A stretch of 7,571 nt of DNA, taken from positions 1 through 7,571 of the forward strand of contig JACDBZ010000306.1 of NCBI GenBank assembly GCA_013694645.1, read 5' to 3'. The position numbers and the translations under genes are program-made. This document shows, piece by piece, positions 1 through 6,019 of this stretch (the first letter of the stretch is position 1; each line of letters begins with the position of its first letter). Under the pieces are notes generated by a model, which saw nothing but the letters and a program-made list of their open reading frames with translations, had not been told where the DNA came from and ran no database searches. This DNA comes from Chloroflexota bacterium (GTDB lineage Bacteria; Chloroflexota; Limnocylindria; QHBO01).

Positions 1-739
1 GGACGGCGGTCAGGAGGGCACCAATGCCGCCGACGCAGAGCAGCGCGACCGATACGGCCAGCCCGATGATGGCGGCCGACGCCAGGCGATGGTGACGCCC
101 GCCCAGCAGCCGCATCGCATCGTCGAGTTCCAGGTTGGTCATGAGGAAGCCGCCGTCCGGCGGCACCAGGCGTGGGCGACCGGACCCGTCACGCTCAGCA
201 CGGGCGAGCAGCAGGAGCCGATCCGTGACATTGATGCTGCGGGTGATTGCCCGTGCCTCGGTGATCGGTCCACGTCGTTCGGCCAGCCGCGCCACCGACG
301 AGGCATGGGGCTCCTCCAGCTCGGAGGCGTCTCCCCGCCACACCTTCGGGATGACGATGAGCGGCTCTGCCGCGTTGGACGGATCCGCGCTCAACGACCC
401 ATCGTGATCCCACAGGTCGAACGATCGCGACTCACGCAGGCGTTCGACGGTGCGCCACGCGCCATCGATCCGAACCTCGACATCCCGATGGAACGCGACG
501 AGGCGCTCACCGTCTCCCATCTCGAGCGGATCGCGGCAACGAATGCGCCCGACCACCCGTACGGGGCGCTCCGGCAGCGTATCGGTGTCGAGCAACCGTC
601 CGACCTTCACCTCTCGCGGACCCGCCAGGCGGCGAGCCGCAGCCGGATGGGCTCCGCCGGCACGAAGAACGAGGAGCGACGAGATCGTCAGCACAACGCC
701 GGCGACGACCATCGCGGCAAATGCGAATCCGAGGGTCAT
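1..739 (-). CDS. Membrane protein with GIDE/BAM-like domain, 3' end outside window
   Basis: An open minus-strand frame runs from ATG (737-739) to the left edge without a stop, giving 246 codons. I translated it directly. Residues 3-26 form a hydrophobic helix. A soluble region follows at about 40-215, and a second helix lies at about 219-244, where the window ends. Inside the soluble part, a conserved-looking block reads VGRIRC (63-68), VEVRIDGAWRTVE (87-99), FDLWDHDGS (107-115), then ADP and an Ala-Ala pair (118-124). This order (Trp in a beta hairpin, then F-L-D-x-G and a D-P-x-A turn) resembles the BAM/GIDE domain of MULAN-type proteins, which in bacteria lie between two membrane helices. 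That match is from memory, so the family is tentative; a gene of unknown function is the safe reading. No RING domain is visible, but the C-terminus is missing. Codons end mostly in G or C, as in the neighbours. It is divergent from the thiamine operon. Confidence 0.75.
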   Translation of the reverse strand, partial: MTLGFAFAAMVVAGVVLTISSLLVLRAGGAHPAAARRLAGPREVKVGRLLDTDTLPERPVRVVGRIRCRDPLEMGDGERLVAFHRDVEVRIDGAWRTVERLRESRSFDLWDHDGSLSADPSNAAEPLIVIPKVWRGDASELEEPHASSVARLAERRGPITEARAITRSINVTDRLLLLARAERDGSGRPRLVPPDGGFLMTNLELDDAMRLLGGRHHRLASAAIIGLAVSVALLCVGGIGALLTAV

Positions 740-767
740 CGACCGATGATAGGGCGCGTGCTAGGCT
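739..767 (+). promoter_or_regulatory. Candidate promoter of the thiN-ykoEDC operon
   Basis: TCGACC (739-744) matches TTGACA at four of six positions. It is separated by exactly 17 bases from TAGGCT (762-767), a TANNNT -10 box. Transcription would begin near 774, about a dozen bases before the first stem of the TPP riboswitch, which is the expected arrangement. The -35 box overlaps the start codon of the divergent membrane protein gene, and that gene's -10 box lies between these two boxes, so the two promoters should compete. Confidence 0.5.
740..751 (-). promoter_or_regulatory. Leaderless-type -10 element for the left-edge membrane protein gene
   Basis: Reading the minus strand, TATCAT (746-751) is followed by six bases and then the ATG at 739. 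A TANNNT box this close to the start codon is the usual layout for a leaderless transcript, where transcription begins at or near the A of ATG. There is no Shine-Dalgarno sequence before this ATG, which fits. I found no convincing -35 box at the usual distance; a TTGTGT (772-777) lies 20 bases upstream. The site is seen; its use is inferred. Confidence 0.55.
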
Positions 768-785
768 GATCACACAATCCAGAAA

Positions 786-877
786 CGACAGGGGAGCGCG
801 ACAAGCGCTGAGAGTGCGACGCCGATGCGTTCGCAGACCCTCGAACCTGATCCGGATCATGCCGGCGAAGGAAGTCG
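786..877 (+). promoter_or_regulatory. TPP riboswitch (THI element) aptamer
   Basis: The strand reads through the known landmarks of the thiamine pyrophosphate aptamer in order. P1 is CGAC (786-789) with GTCG (874-877). GGG (791-793) pairs with CCC (838-840) as P2. P3 is GCG(C) around 796-808, followed by the conserved CTGAGA (808-813). An optional P3a hairpin pairs TGCGA (815-819) with TCGCA (831-835). The second arm holds GAACCTGATCCGG (844-856), then ATGCCGGCG (859-867) and AAGGAA (868-873), close to the THI consensus CCTGATCTGGATAATGCCAGCG. Residues in CTGAGA contact the pyrimidine of the ligand, and the second arm contacts the pyrophosphate. TPP binding normally lowers expression of the genes downstream, here the kinase and the transporter. 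An ATG at 825 inside the element is not a plausible start codon. Confidence 0.96.
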
Positions 878-962
878 AAGCAGCACCCGCCGCTGCGCGC
901 CCTTGAAGCAACGACTCTTGGTCGCGCGTCCGTCGTTTCCCGGACCGATATGGCAAGGAGCA
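878..962 (+). other. Leader between TPP aptamer and thiN (possible expression platform)
   Basis: This stretch of 85 bases links the aptamer to the first candidate ATG. GCAGC (880-884) and GCTGC (892-896) form a short hairpin, but no run of T follows, so a standard intrinsic terminator is not visible. CCTTG (901-905) is complementary to CAAGG (954-958), which covers most of the AAGGAG ribosome-binding sequence (955-960). AACGAC (910-915) can pair with GTCGTT (932-937) in between. These pairings would allow TPP-dependent hiding of the ribosome-binding site, but each helix is short and the mechanism is inference. Confidence 0.35.
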
Positions 963-974
963 ATGCAGGAGCCG

Positions 975-1628
975 ATGAAGGTGGTGGTGGTCGCATCCGG
1001 TGAGCTCGAGGGGTCCGATGTCGCCTGGCTCGAGGATGCCGACCTTGTCATTGCCGCGGACGGCGGCGCCGGATCGCTCGATCGCCTCGGTCGTCGGCCC
1101 GACCTGCTCGTCGGCGACCTCGACTCGGTCGATGCGCTGCTCGTCGATCGGCTCGGGGCCGGCGGCACGCGTGTCGAGCGTCATCCGATCGACAAGGGTG
1201 CCTCTGACACCGAGCTCGCGGTCGCGGCGGCGTTCGACGCCGGCGGCACGGCGGTCGTCCTGCTCGGGGCGATGGGCGGCGAGCGGCTCGACCACGAGCT
1301 GGCGAACCTGCTCCTCCTCGCCGATGCGGCCCTGGCCGGGCGCGACCTGCGAGCCGTGCGCGGCGGGACGTGCGTGCGCGCGGTCCACCCGGGCGAGCGG
1401 ATGGTTCTCGGCGGATCTGTCGGGGACCTCGTCACGCTTCTGCCGGTCGGTGGCAACGCCGGCGGCGTCACGACCGGGGGCCTGCGCTGGCCGCTCGATG
1501 CGGCGAAGCTCGAGATGGGGCGCTCGCGCGGCCTTTCGAACGAGGTCATCAGCACACCGGCATCGGTCCAGATCAGCGAGGGCTCGCTCCTCGTCGTGGA
1601 GACAGCATGGAGAGGACACGACTCATGA
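975..1628 (+). CDS. thiN: Thiamine pyrophosphokinase
   Basis: A cytosolic enzyme of 217 residues that transfers pyrophosphate from ATP to thiamine to give TPP, the active cofactor. The length fits the bacterial family. Its signature motifs occur in order: AADGGAG (27-33), VGDLDS (46-51), DKGASDTE (73-80), GAMGGERLDH (98-107) and, near the end, GLSNE (186-190). The Asp residues of GDLDS and SDTE bind the metal and nucleotide in known structures. I chose the ATG at 975 because the protein then begins MKVVVVASGE, as family members do; AGGAG (967-971) lies three bases upstream. An ATG at 963 (221 residues) is in frame, with AAGGAG only two bases before it, so the start is uncertain by four codons. 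It is the first gene after the TPP riboswitch. Its stop overlaps the start of ykoE as ATGA. Confidence 0.95.
   Translation: MKVVVVASGELEGSDVAWLEDADLVIAADGGAGSLDRLGRRPDLLVGDLDSVDALLVDRLGAGGTRVERHPIDKGASDTELAVAAAFDAGGTAVVLLGAMGGERLDHELANLLLLADAALAGRDLRAVRGGTCVRAVHPGERMVLGGSVGDLVTLLPVGGNAGGVTTGGLRWPLDAAKLEMGRSRGLSNEVISTPASVQISEGSLLVVETAWRGHDS
1609..1616 (+). promoter_or_regulatory. Ribosome binding site of ykoE
   Basis: GGAGAGGA lies eight bases before the ATG at 1625, inside the end of thiN. It favours 1625 over the in-frame ATG at 1607, which is embedded in this motif. Confidence 0.7.
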
Positions 1629-2215
1629 CCACCATCAACAACGACAAACCCTGGCGAATCGTCGACATCGTCGTCGCGGCGGTCATCGCCGTCGCCTTCG
1701 GCATCGTGTTCCTTGCCTGGAATGCGCTGTACGCCGCGACCGGACCGATCTTCGTGGCCCTGCCGCCTGCCCAAGCGATCATGTACGGCGTTTGGCTTCT
1801 GCCCGGAGTGCTCGTCGCGCTCATCGTGCGCAGGCCCGGTGCCGCCATCTTCGGAGGGCTCGTCTCGGCGGCCGTATCGGTCCTGCTCGGTTCACCGTAC
1901 GGCGCCGATGCGCTCATCTCGGGGGCCATCCAGGGAGCCGGTGCCGAGCTGGGGTTCGCCCTCGGTCTCTATCGGCGCTGGAACCTGCCGTTCGCGATGC
2001 TGGCTGGTGCCCTGGCCGGGCTCGCTGCCACGGTGCACGACGTTGTCCTCTACTACCCCGAGACGGGCACCGCCTTCTGGACCGTGTACGGTTCGGCCAC
2101 CGTCGTCAGCGGCGTGATCGTGGCCGGCATCGGCTCATGGCTGCTGCTGCGCGCGCTCATTGCCGCCGGCGTCCTTCGTGATTTCGCGGTGGGACGCGAA
2201 CAGCGCGAAGTCTGA
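1625..2215 (+). CDS. ykoE: ECF transporter substrate-binding (S) component, YkoE family
   Basis: An integral membrane protein of 196 residues that should bind the vitamin and hand it to the YkoD-YkoC energy module. About six hydrophobic helices are visible, roughly at 12-34, 49-68, 73-90, 96-116, 122-140 and 152-177. Features typical of YkoE are the opening KPWRIVDI (8-15), RRPGAA (69-74) after the second helix, and QGAGAELGFAL (103-113) in the fourth. In Bacillus subtilis the ykoFEDC operon is TPP-controlled and assigned to uptake of hydroxymethylpyrimidine or thiamine; a ykoF gene is absent here. The TPP riboswitch and adjacent thiamine kinase support a thiamine-type substrate, but sequence alone does not decide between thiamine and HMP. 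The start overlaps the thiN stop by four bases. Confidence 0.9.
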   Translation: MTTINNDKPWRIVDIVVAAVIAVAFGIVFLAWNALYAATGPIFVALPPAQAIMYGVWLLPGVLVALIVRRPGAAIFGGLVSAAVSVLLGSPYGADALISGAIQGAGAELGFALGLYRRWNLPFAMLAGALAGLAATVHDVVLYYPETGTAFWTVYGSATVVSGVIVAGIGSWLLLRALIAAGVLRDFAVGREQREV

Positions 2216-2240
2216 CTCGCGGAGCGCCCACAATGCGCCG

Positions 2241-3704
2241 ATGCGGGAGGTGGCGCGACCGGCGCGGATCGAGGCTCGCGGTTGGGGCGTGCGACACCCG
2301 GGACGTCGCGACTGGGCGCTGCGTGGCCTCGACCTGACGATCGAGCCGGGCGAGCGTGTCCTGCTGCTCGGTCCGTCCGGTGCCGGGAAGTCGACGCTGC
2401 TGACGGCACTTGCGGGCCTGCGCGATCCGACGGGCGGCGGCGAGACCGAGGGGTCGCTCCTCGTCGACGGGCTCGATCCCCGGATGACGCGCGACCGGAC
2501 CGGCCTCCTCTTCCAGGATCCCGAGGCACAGATCGTGATGGGGCGCGCCGGCGACGACGTCGCGTTTGGCCTGGAAAACCGATGCGTGCCGAGCGACGGC
2601 ATCTGGCAGCGAGTGGACGCGGCGCTGGCGGCGGTCGAGTTTCCGTACGGGCGCGACCGACCCACACACGCGCTGTCGGGCGGCGAGCAGCAGCGCCTGG
2701 CACTGGCCGGGACGCTGGCCCTGCAACCGGGCCTCCTCATGCTCGACGAGCCGACGGCAAGTCTCGATCCGGGCGGAGCGGCCGAGGTGCGATCTGTCCT
2801 GGCGCGGGTGGTGGAGCGGCTTGGCGCGACGCTCGTCCTGGTGGAGCACCGGGTCGATGAGTCGCTGTCGCTCGTCGATCGCGTCATCGTCATCGCCGCC
2901 GGTGGCGGGGTCGTCGCCGATGGCGAACCGGGCTCGGTCTTTCGGGAGCACGGCGCGCGCCTTGCCGATGCCGGAGTCTGGGTACCCGACCGCCCGCCGG
3001 CGCCCCCTCCGCGTCGCGAGCGACCGCGTCCGGAGACGCTCGTCATCGCCGAGCACGCAGGCTTTCGCTATCCCGGGATGCAGGTGGACGCCGTCACCGG
3101 CGTGGATCTGTCGGTGCGGTCCGCCGAGGCGCTCGCGATCATCGGCCCGAACGGGAGCGGGAAGTCGACGCTGGGGCTGATGCTGGCAGGACTGCTCGCC
3201 CCGCGGACCGGGCGGGTGGTGGCGGGCGAGGCGCTCTCTGCGGGACACGGCCGCGAACCGATCGCCAACTGGCCGGCGCGCGAGCTGGTGCGCCGGATCG
3301 GCACCGTGTTCCAGGATCCTGAGCACCAGTTCCTCACCGGATCGGTCCGCGAGGAGCTCCTGCTCGGTCCACGACGGGCCGGCATCGCTGAAGAGGAAGC
3401 CGCCCGACGCGCCGACGAGCTGCTCGAGCGGCTGCGGCTGACCTCCCTGGCGGCCGCGAACCCGTTCACCTTGTCCGGCGGCGAGAAGCGCCGCCTCTCG
3501 GTGGCCACTGCGCTGGCTGCGGCCCCGTCGATCCTCGTCCTCGATGAACCCACGTTCGGACAGGACCGGCGCACCTGGGGCGAGCTGCTCCACCTCCTGG
3601 CGGCGCTGCGCGATTCGGGTCGAGGGGTCGCGTTCGTCACCCATGACCGGCCGTTCGCCCACGCACTCGCTGATCGCACATACCGGCTGGGCCGCGCGGC
3701 CTGA
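2241..3704 (+). CDS. ykoD: ECF transporter double ATPase, YkoD family
   Basis: A 487-residue fusion of two ABC ATPase domains, doing the job of the separate EcfA and EcfA' subunits. Domain 1 (about 8-235) has Walker A GPSGAGKS (44-51), Q-loop FQDPEAQ (91-97), signature LSGGEQQ (145-151), Walker B LLMLDEP (165-171) and switch His203. Domain 2 (about 266-487) has GPNGSGKS (302-309), FQDPEHQ (357-363), LSGGEKR (411-417), ILVLDEP (431-437) and His468. All catalytic motifs are intact in both halves. A Pro/Arg-rich linker (249-265) joins them. The ATG at 2241 gives a normal N-terminus, 25 bases after ykoE. No good Shine-Dalgarno sequence is near it (GGAG at 2221-2224 is 16 bases away). A TTG at 2160 would lengthen the protein but would overlap ykoE. 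The stop overlaps the ykoC ATG. Confidence 0.94.
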   Translation: MREVARPARIEARGWGVRHPGRRDWALRGLDLTIEPGERVLLLGPSGAGKSTLLTALAGLRDPTGGGETEGSLLVDGLDPRMTRDRTGLLFQDPEAQIVMGRAGDDVAFGLENRCVPSDGIWQRVDAALAAVEFPYGRDRPTHALSGGEQQRLALAGTLALQPGLLMLDEPTASLDPGGAAEVRSVLARVVERLGATLVLVEHRVDESLSLVDRVIVIAAGGGVVADGEPGSVFREHGARLADAGVWVPDRPPAPPPRRERPRPETLVIAEHAGFRYPGMQVDAVTGVDLSVRSAEALAIIGPNGSGKSTLGLMLAGLLAPRTGRVVAGEALSAGHGREPIANWPARELVRRIGTVFQDPEHQFLTGSVREELLLGPRRAGIAEEEAARRADELLERLRLTSLAAANPFTLSGGEKRRLSVATALAAAPSILVLDEPTFGQDRRTWGELLHLLAALRDSGRGVAFVTHDRPFAHALADRTYRLGRAA

Positions 3705-4507
3705 TGCGGCTCCTGACACCGATCATTCCCGATCCTGGCGCGCCCCTGGGACGTGCCAATCCCGTGGCGAAGCTGGGCGCCGCACTCGTCATCCTCGTCG
3801 CGCTCTTCGCCTCGCTCGACGGCGTGACGGCGGGCCTGGTGCTGGTCGCACTCGTCGCGCTGCTGCCGGTTTCGGGACTGTCGGCCCGCGCGCTTCTCGG
3901 CCGTGCCTGGCCCGCCGGCGTCGCCGCCGTCTCGATCGGCGTCTTCAACGTGCTCTTCGCGGGGGAGCAGCTGGGGCCGACCGCCGTCGACTACGGACCA
4001 CTCCGGATCGGGGCGGATACCCTCGTCAATGGCGCCGGCCTGGCGCTGAGGCTCGTGGCGATCGTCCTGGCCGGGTTGCTGGCCACGGCCACGAGCGATC
4101 CGGTCGATATTGCGGATGCGCTGGTGCAGCAGCTCAGGGTGTCGCCGCGCTTCGCCATCGGCGTGCTTGCCGCGCTGCGGTTGCTCCCGCTCCTCGCGCG
4201 GGAGTGGCAGATTCTCGGCATGGCGCGACGGGCGCGAGGCGTCGAGGCTGGTCGATCGCCGATTGCGGCCATCCGCCTCTTCGCCGGTCGACTGCTGTCG
4301 CTGTTGGTCGGCGCGATTCGGCGCGGGTCGCGGATGGCGCTGGCGATGGAGGCACGCGGCTTCGGCGCGTCGCCCTGCCGCAGCGTGGCGCGTCCACAGC
4401 GCATGCGCATCTCCGATTGGGGATGGATCATCGGCGCCGTCGCCTTGGCGGCTGGTGCCGTTGCGACCAGCCTGGCGCTGGGAACCTGGCGCCCGCTCCT
4501 GGGCTGA
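3704..4507 (+). CDS. ykoC: ECF transporter transmembrane coupling (T) component, YkoC family
   Basis: A membrane protein of 267 residues that links the YkoD ATPase to the YkoE substrate subunit. Hydrophobic segments occur near 23-57, 68-86, 110-128, 150-165 and 237-259. Between them lies a long cytoplasmic region with two Ala-Arg-Gly motifs, RRARGV (175-180) and MEARGFG (215-221). In EcfT proteins these sit on coupling helices that dock onto the ATPases, so the assignment to this family is firm. The ATG overlaps the ykoD stop as TGATG, which suggests translational coupling, and no separate ribosome-binding site is needed or seen. It is the last gene of the riboswitch operon. The next gene is convergent, across a gap with unusual repeats. 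Confidence 0.92.
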   Translation: MRLLTPIIPDPGAPLGRANPVAKLGAALVILVALFASLDGVTAGLVLVALVALLPVSGLSARALLGRAWPAGVAAVSIGVFNVLFAGEQLGPTAVDYGPLRIGADTLVNGAGLALRLVAIVLAGLLATATSDPVDIADALVQQLRVSPRFAIGVLAALRLLPLLAREWQILGMARRARGVEAGRSPIAAIRLFAGRLLSLLVGAIRRGSRMALAMEARGFGASPCRSVARPQRMRISDWGWIIGAVALAAGAVATSLALGTWRPLLG

Positions 4508-4508
4508 T

Positions 4509-4574
4509 CGACGAAATATCGACCGTTCCCGGCTGGAGAGTTCGCTCAGGCTAGATCTGAACGAAATATCGGTT
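4509..4574 (+). repeat. Repeat unit A with AT-rich near-palindromic ends
   Basis: Unit A begins just after ykoC. It opens with motif copy 1 (CGACGAAATATCGACC, 4509-4524) and closes with copy 2 (GAACGAAATATCGGTT, 4559-4574). Between them are CGTTCCC (4524-4530) and TCAG...CTGA (4546-4549 with 4557-4560), which can pair. Aligned without gaps, 4512-4574 matches unit B (4626-4688) at 42 of 63 positions by my hand count; identity is concentrated at the two ends and in the TCAGGC/TCTGA part. The AATATCG cores stand out from the surrounding GC-rich DNA. Confidence 0.75.
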
Positions 4575-4622
4575 CACCGTCGGCACGTGAGCTGCGTCGG
4601 CGCGGCATTCACGCCGATGGGC

Positions 4623-4688
4623 GACCGAAATATCGGTCGTTCCCTGCGTAGCCGACGGTTCAGGCGGGTTCTGACCGATATTCCGGTG
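4623..4688 (+). repeat. Repeat unit B, overlapping the oxidoreductase 3' end
   Basis: Unit B opens with motif copy 3 (GACCGAAATATCGGTC, 4623-4638; 14 of 16 positions self-complementary). It closes with copy 4 in inverted orientation (minus strand CACCGGAATATCGGTC, 4688-4673). Copies 3 and 4 are thus a 14-base inverted repeat with one mismatch (4624-4637 with 4674-4687). Internal landmarks CGTTCCC (4638-4644) and TCAG...CTGA (4660-4663 with 4671-4674) recur at the same offsets as in unit A. The start-to-start spacing of the four motifs is 50, 64 and 50 bases. The stop codon of the convergent oxidoreductase lies inside this unit. Confidence 0.75.
4624..4687. terminator. Possible bidirectional terminator formed by inverted motif copies 3 and 4
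   Basis: The two arms can form a stem of 14 pairs with one mismatch around a loop of 36 bases, and copy 3 alone can form a 6-bp hairpin (4623-4628 with 4633-4638). The position between convergent genes suits a terminator. No T tract follows on either strand, and the left arm lies outside the oxidoreductase gene while the right arm is inside it, so termination is only a guess. Confidence 0.25.
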
Positions 4689-5991
4689 TCGGTGCCTCGG
4701 TTCCCCGGAACGGGTCGAGCCAGGTCGGCGCGTGCGTGACGCCGACGTAGCGCGTCGGGTCGAACGGCGCCAGCGAAAGGGTCCGCGCCTGCTTCTCCGC
4801 GATCAGCTCGGCGAGGAGCAGGCCCAGGATCGGCGCGTACGGATGGCCGTGCCCGGTGAGCCCGGCTGCCACGAAGGCACCGGGCAGCGGCGTTCCATCC
4901 TCGGCCGGCAGTGATCCGGCCATCGGGATCTCGAGCGAGGCGAAGTCGAGCAGGCCGGCCCAGCAGCGGATGATCCGGGCGTCGCGCAGCGCCGGATGCA
5001 GCCGGGCAAGCAGCTCGGCGAGTCGTGGCGCGACCTGCGGCCGGACGCGCGTCGAGTACGAGCCGATGCCCATCCCCTCATCGGCGACGGCATACCCGCC
5101 GATGACGACTTCGCCGGTCCGCATCTGCCGCCAGTATTCGTTGCACTGGTTCGTCTCGAAGCCCGGTGCGCCGATGCTCACGGGGAGCATCTCGGTCACG
5201 CATACCGTCTCGCGGATCGGCGTCAAATTGGCAGCGAGGTGCGGCGCCAGTGCCGGAGTCCACGCATTCGTGGCGAGCAGCACGGCGCCCGCCGCCACCT
5301 CGCCGTGTGACGTCGACACGCCGCTCACGCGCCCGCCGCTGGCTTGCAGCCGTTCGACGCGCACGCCGGTGACCACCGTCCCACCCAGCGCCCGGGTCGC
5401 CTCGAGCAGTGCGTAGCAGAGCCGGAACGGGTTGAGCTTCGCGTCGCGGGCTGTCCACTTCGCGGCGCGGACCGCGTCGGTCGCGAGCCCGGTGGCCAGC
5501 TCCCGGAGCTCCGCGCGGTCGTCGACGACGCGTACCTCGAGGCCCTCAGCAGCCTGGATCTCGGCCATGTGACGGATGTGCGCCTCTTCAACATCGTCGA
5601 GGGCGAGGTCGAGCGATCCGAAGCGGTCCCACTCCAGTCCGCCCGGAAGCTCGGCATCCCATGATTCGATCATGTCGAGCGAGCGGGTCGTGTAATCGAG
5701 GATCGAGCGGCCGCCAACGTCCTGCACGATGCTGTTGACGCGCCCGAAATGGCCGCCCAGCCCCGCGAGCGCCATCCCGGCATTGCGACCGGACGCTCCG
5801 CTGGCCGGTGCGTTGGCCTCGATGAGGAGTGGACGCATACCGGCGCGCGCCAGGTGATACGCGGCAGACGCGCCGAGCATGCCACCACCCACCACCACCA
5901 CCTCCGCCGCGTGCGGCAGCACGGCGCGCGGATCCGGCGCGAACGGAACGGGTTCGGGAGTCGGGCTGAAGACGGGTTGGCCGTGGGTCAT
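4660..5991 (-). CDS. FAD-dependent oxidoreductase, DAO (glycine/D-amino acid oxidase) family
   Basis: A 443-residue flavoprotein of the DAO family, which oxidises amines or amino acids such as glycine, sarcosine or D-amino acids. The FAD-binding Rossmann motif is VVVVGGGMLG (31-40), with the ribose-binding acid Glu58 at the end of the second strand. A SGASGRNAGM loop (64-73) follows, typical of the sarcosine oxidase/SoxB group. The C-terminal flavin loop is AGLTGHGHPYAP (376-387). The WAGLLDFASLEIPMAG segment (344-359) stands where many relatives have WAG...TPD..P.IG, so the TPD triplet is not kept. The substrate cannot be read from the sequence. ThiO-like glycine oxidase is possible but no thiazole synthesis gene is nearby. 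I chose the ATG at 5991; an in-frame ATG at 6012 adds seven residues. Neither has a Shine-Dalgarno sequence. The last residues (EYRSEPA) are encoded inside repeat unit B. The gene is divergent from the hydrolase-like gene. Confidence 0.88.
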   Translation of the reverse strand: MTHGQPVFSPTPEPVPFAPDPRAVLPHAAEVVVVGGGMLGASAAYHLARAGMRPLLIEANAPASGASGRNAGMALAGLGGHFGRVNSIVQDVGGRSILDYTTRSLDMIESWDAELPGGLEWDRFGSLDLALDDVEEAHIRHMAEIQAAEGLEVRVVDDRAELRELATGLATDAVRAAKWTARDAKLNPFRLCYALLEATRALGGTVVTGVRVERLQASGGRVSGVSTSHGEVAAGAVLLATNAWTPALAPHLAANLTPIRETVCVTEMLPVSIGAPGFETNQCNEYWRQMRTGEVVIGGYAVADEGMGIGSYSTRVRPQVAPRLAELLARLHPALRDARIIRCWAGLLDFASLEIPMAGSLPAEDGTPLPGAFVAAGLTGHGHPYAPILGLLLAELIAEKQARTLSLAPFDPTRYVGVTHAPTWLDPFRGTEAPTPEYRSEPA

Positions 5992-6002
5992 GGGGCCGTT
6001 CG

Positions 6003-6012
6003 AGCGTACCAT
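6003..6012. promoter_or_regulatory. Overlapping divergent -10 elements between oxidoreductase and hydrolase genes
   Basis: On the plus strand TACCAT (6007-6012) stands seven bases before the ATG at 6020, a leaderless-type layout. On the minus strand TACGCT (6008-6003) stands 11 bases before the ATG at 5991, giving a very short leader. The two boxes share the TA at 6007-6008. The whole divergent gap is 28 bases, so both promoters must lie in or very near it. No -35 box was convincing for either direction. Confidence 0.45.
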
Positions 6013-6019
6013 CGGCCCG

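Noticed and set aside
89..769. Plus-strand open frames at 89-769 and 135-407
   Set aside because: The minus frame is open for all 246 codons, has two membrane helices, a domain-like pattern and a promoter. The plus frames look like its shadows.
825..974. thiN starting at the ATG at 825
   Set aside because: That ATG lies within the P3a loop of the riboswitch, and the added residues have no counterpart in the kinase family.
507..1619. Minus-strand open frame of 370 codons across thiN and the riboswitch
   Set aside because: It crosses the TPP aptamer and the divergent promoter region, is antisense to thiN, and overlaps the left-edge gene in a different frame. Its product is low-complexity.
1000..2181. 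Plus-strand open frame of 393 codons in another frame over thiN and ykoE
   Set aside because: The product is very rich in Arg and Ser and lacks motifs, while the competing frames encode clear ThiN and YkoE proteins.
2157..3719. Minus-strand open frame of 520 codons opposite ykoD
   Set aside because: It mirrors a gene with two complete sets of ABC ATPase motifs. Its product is Arg/Ala/Gln-rich without recognisable domains; long antisense frames are expected in GC-rich coding DNA.
4101..4115. CGGTCGATATTGCGG in ykoC as a fifth copy of the intergenic motif
   Set aside because: It shares only the ATAT core and flanking GC, and it encodes ordinary ykoC residues (VDIA).
4509..4688. CRISPR array
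   Set aside because: Only four short, imperfect motifs, one inverted, with unequal spacing and no cas genes nearby.
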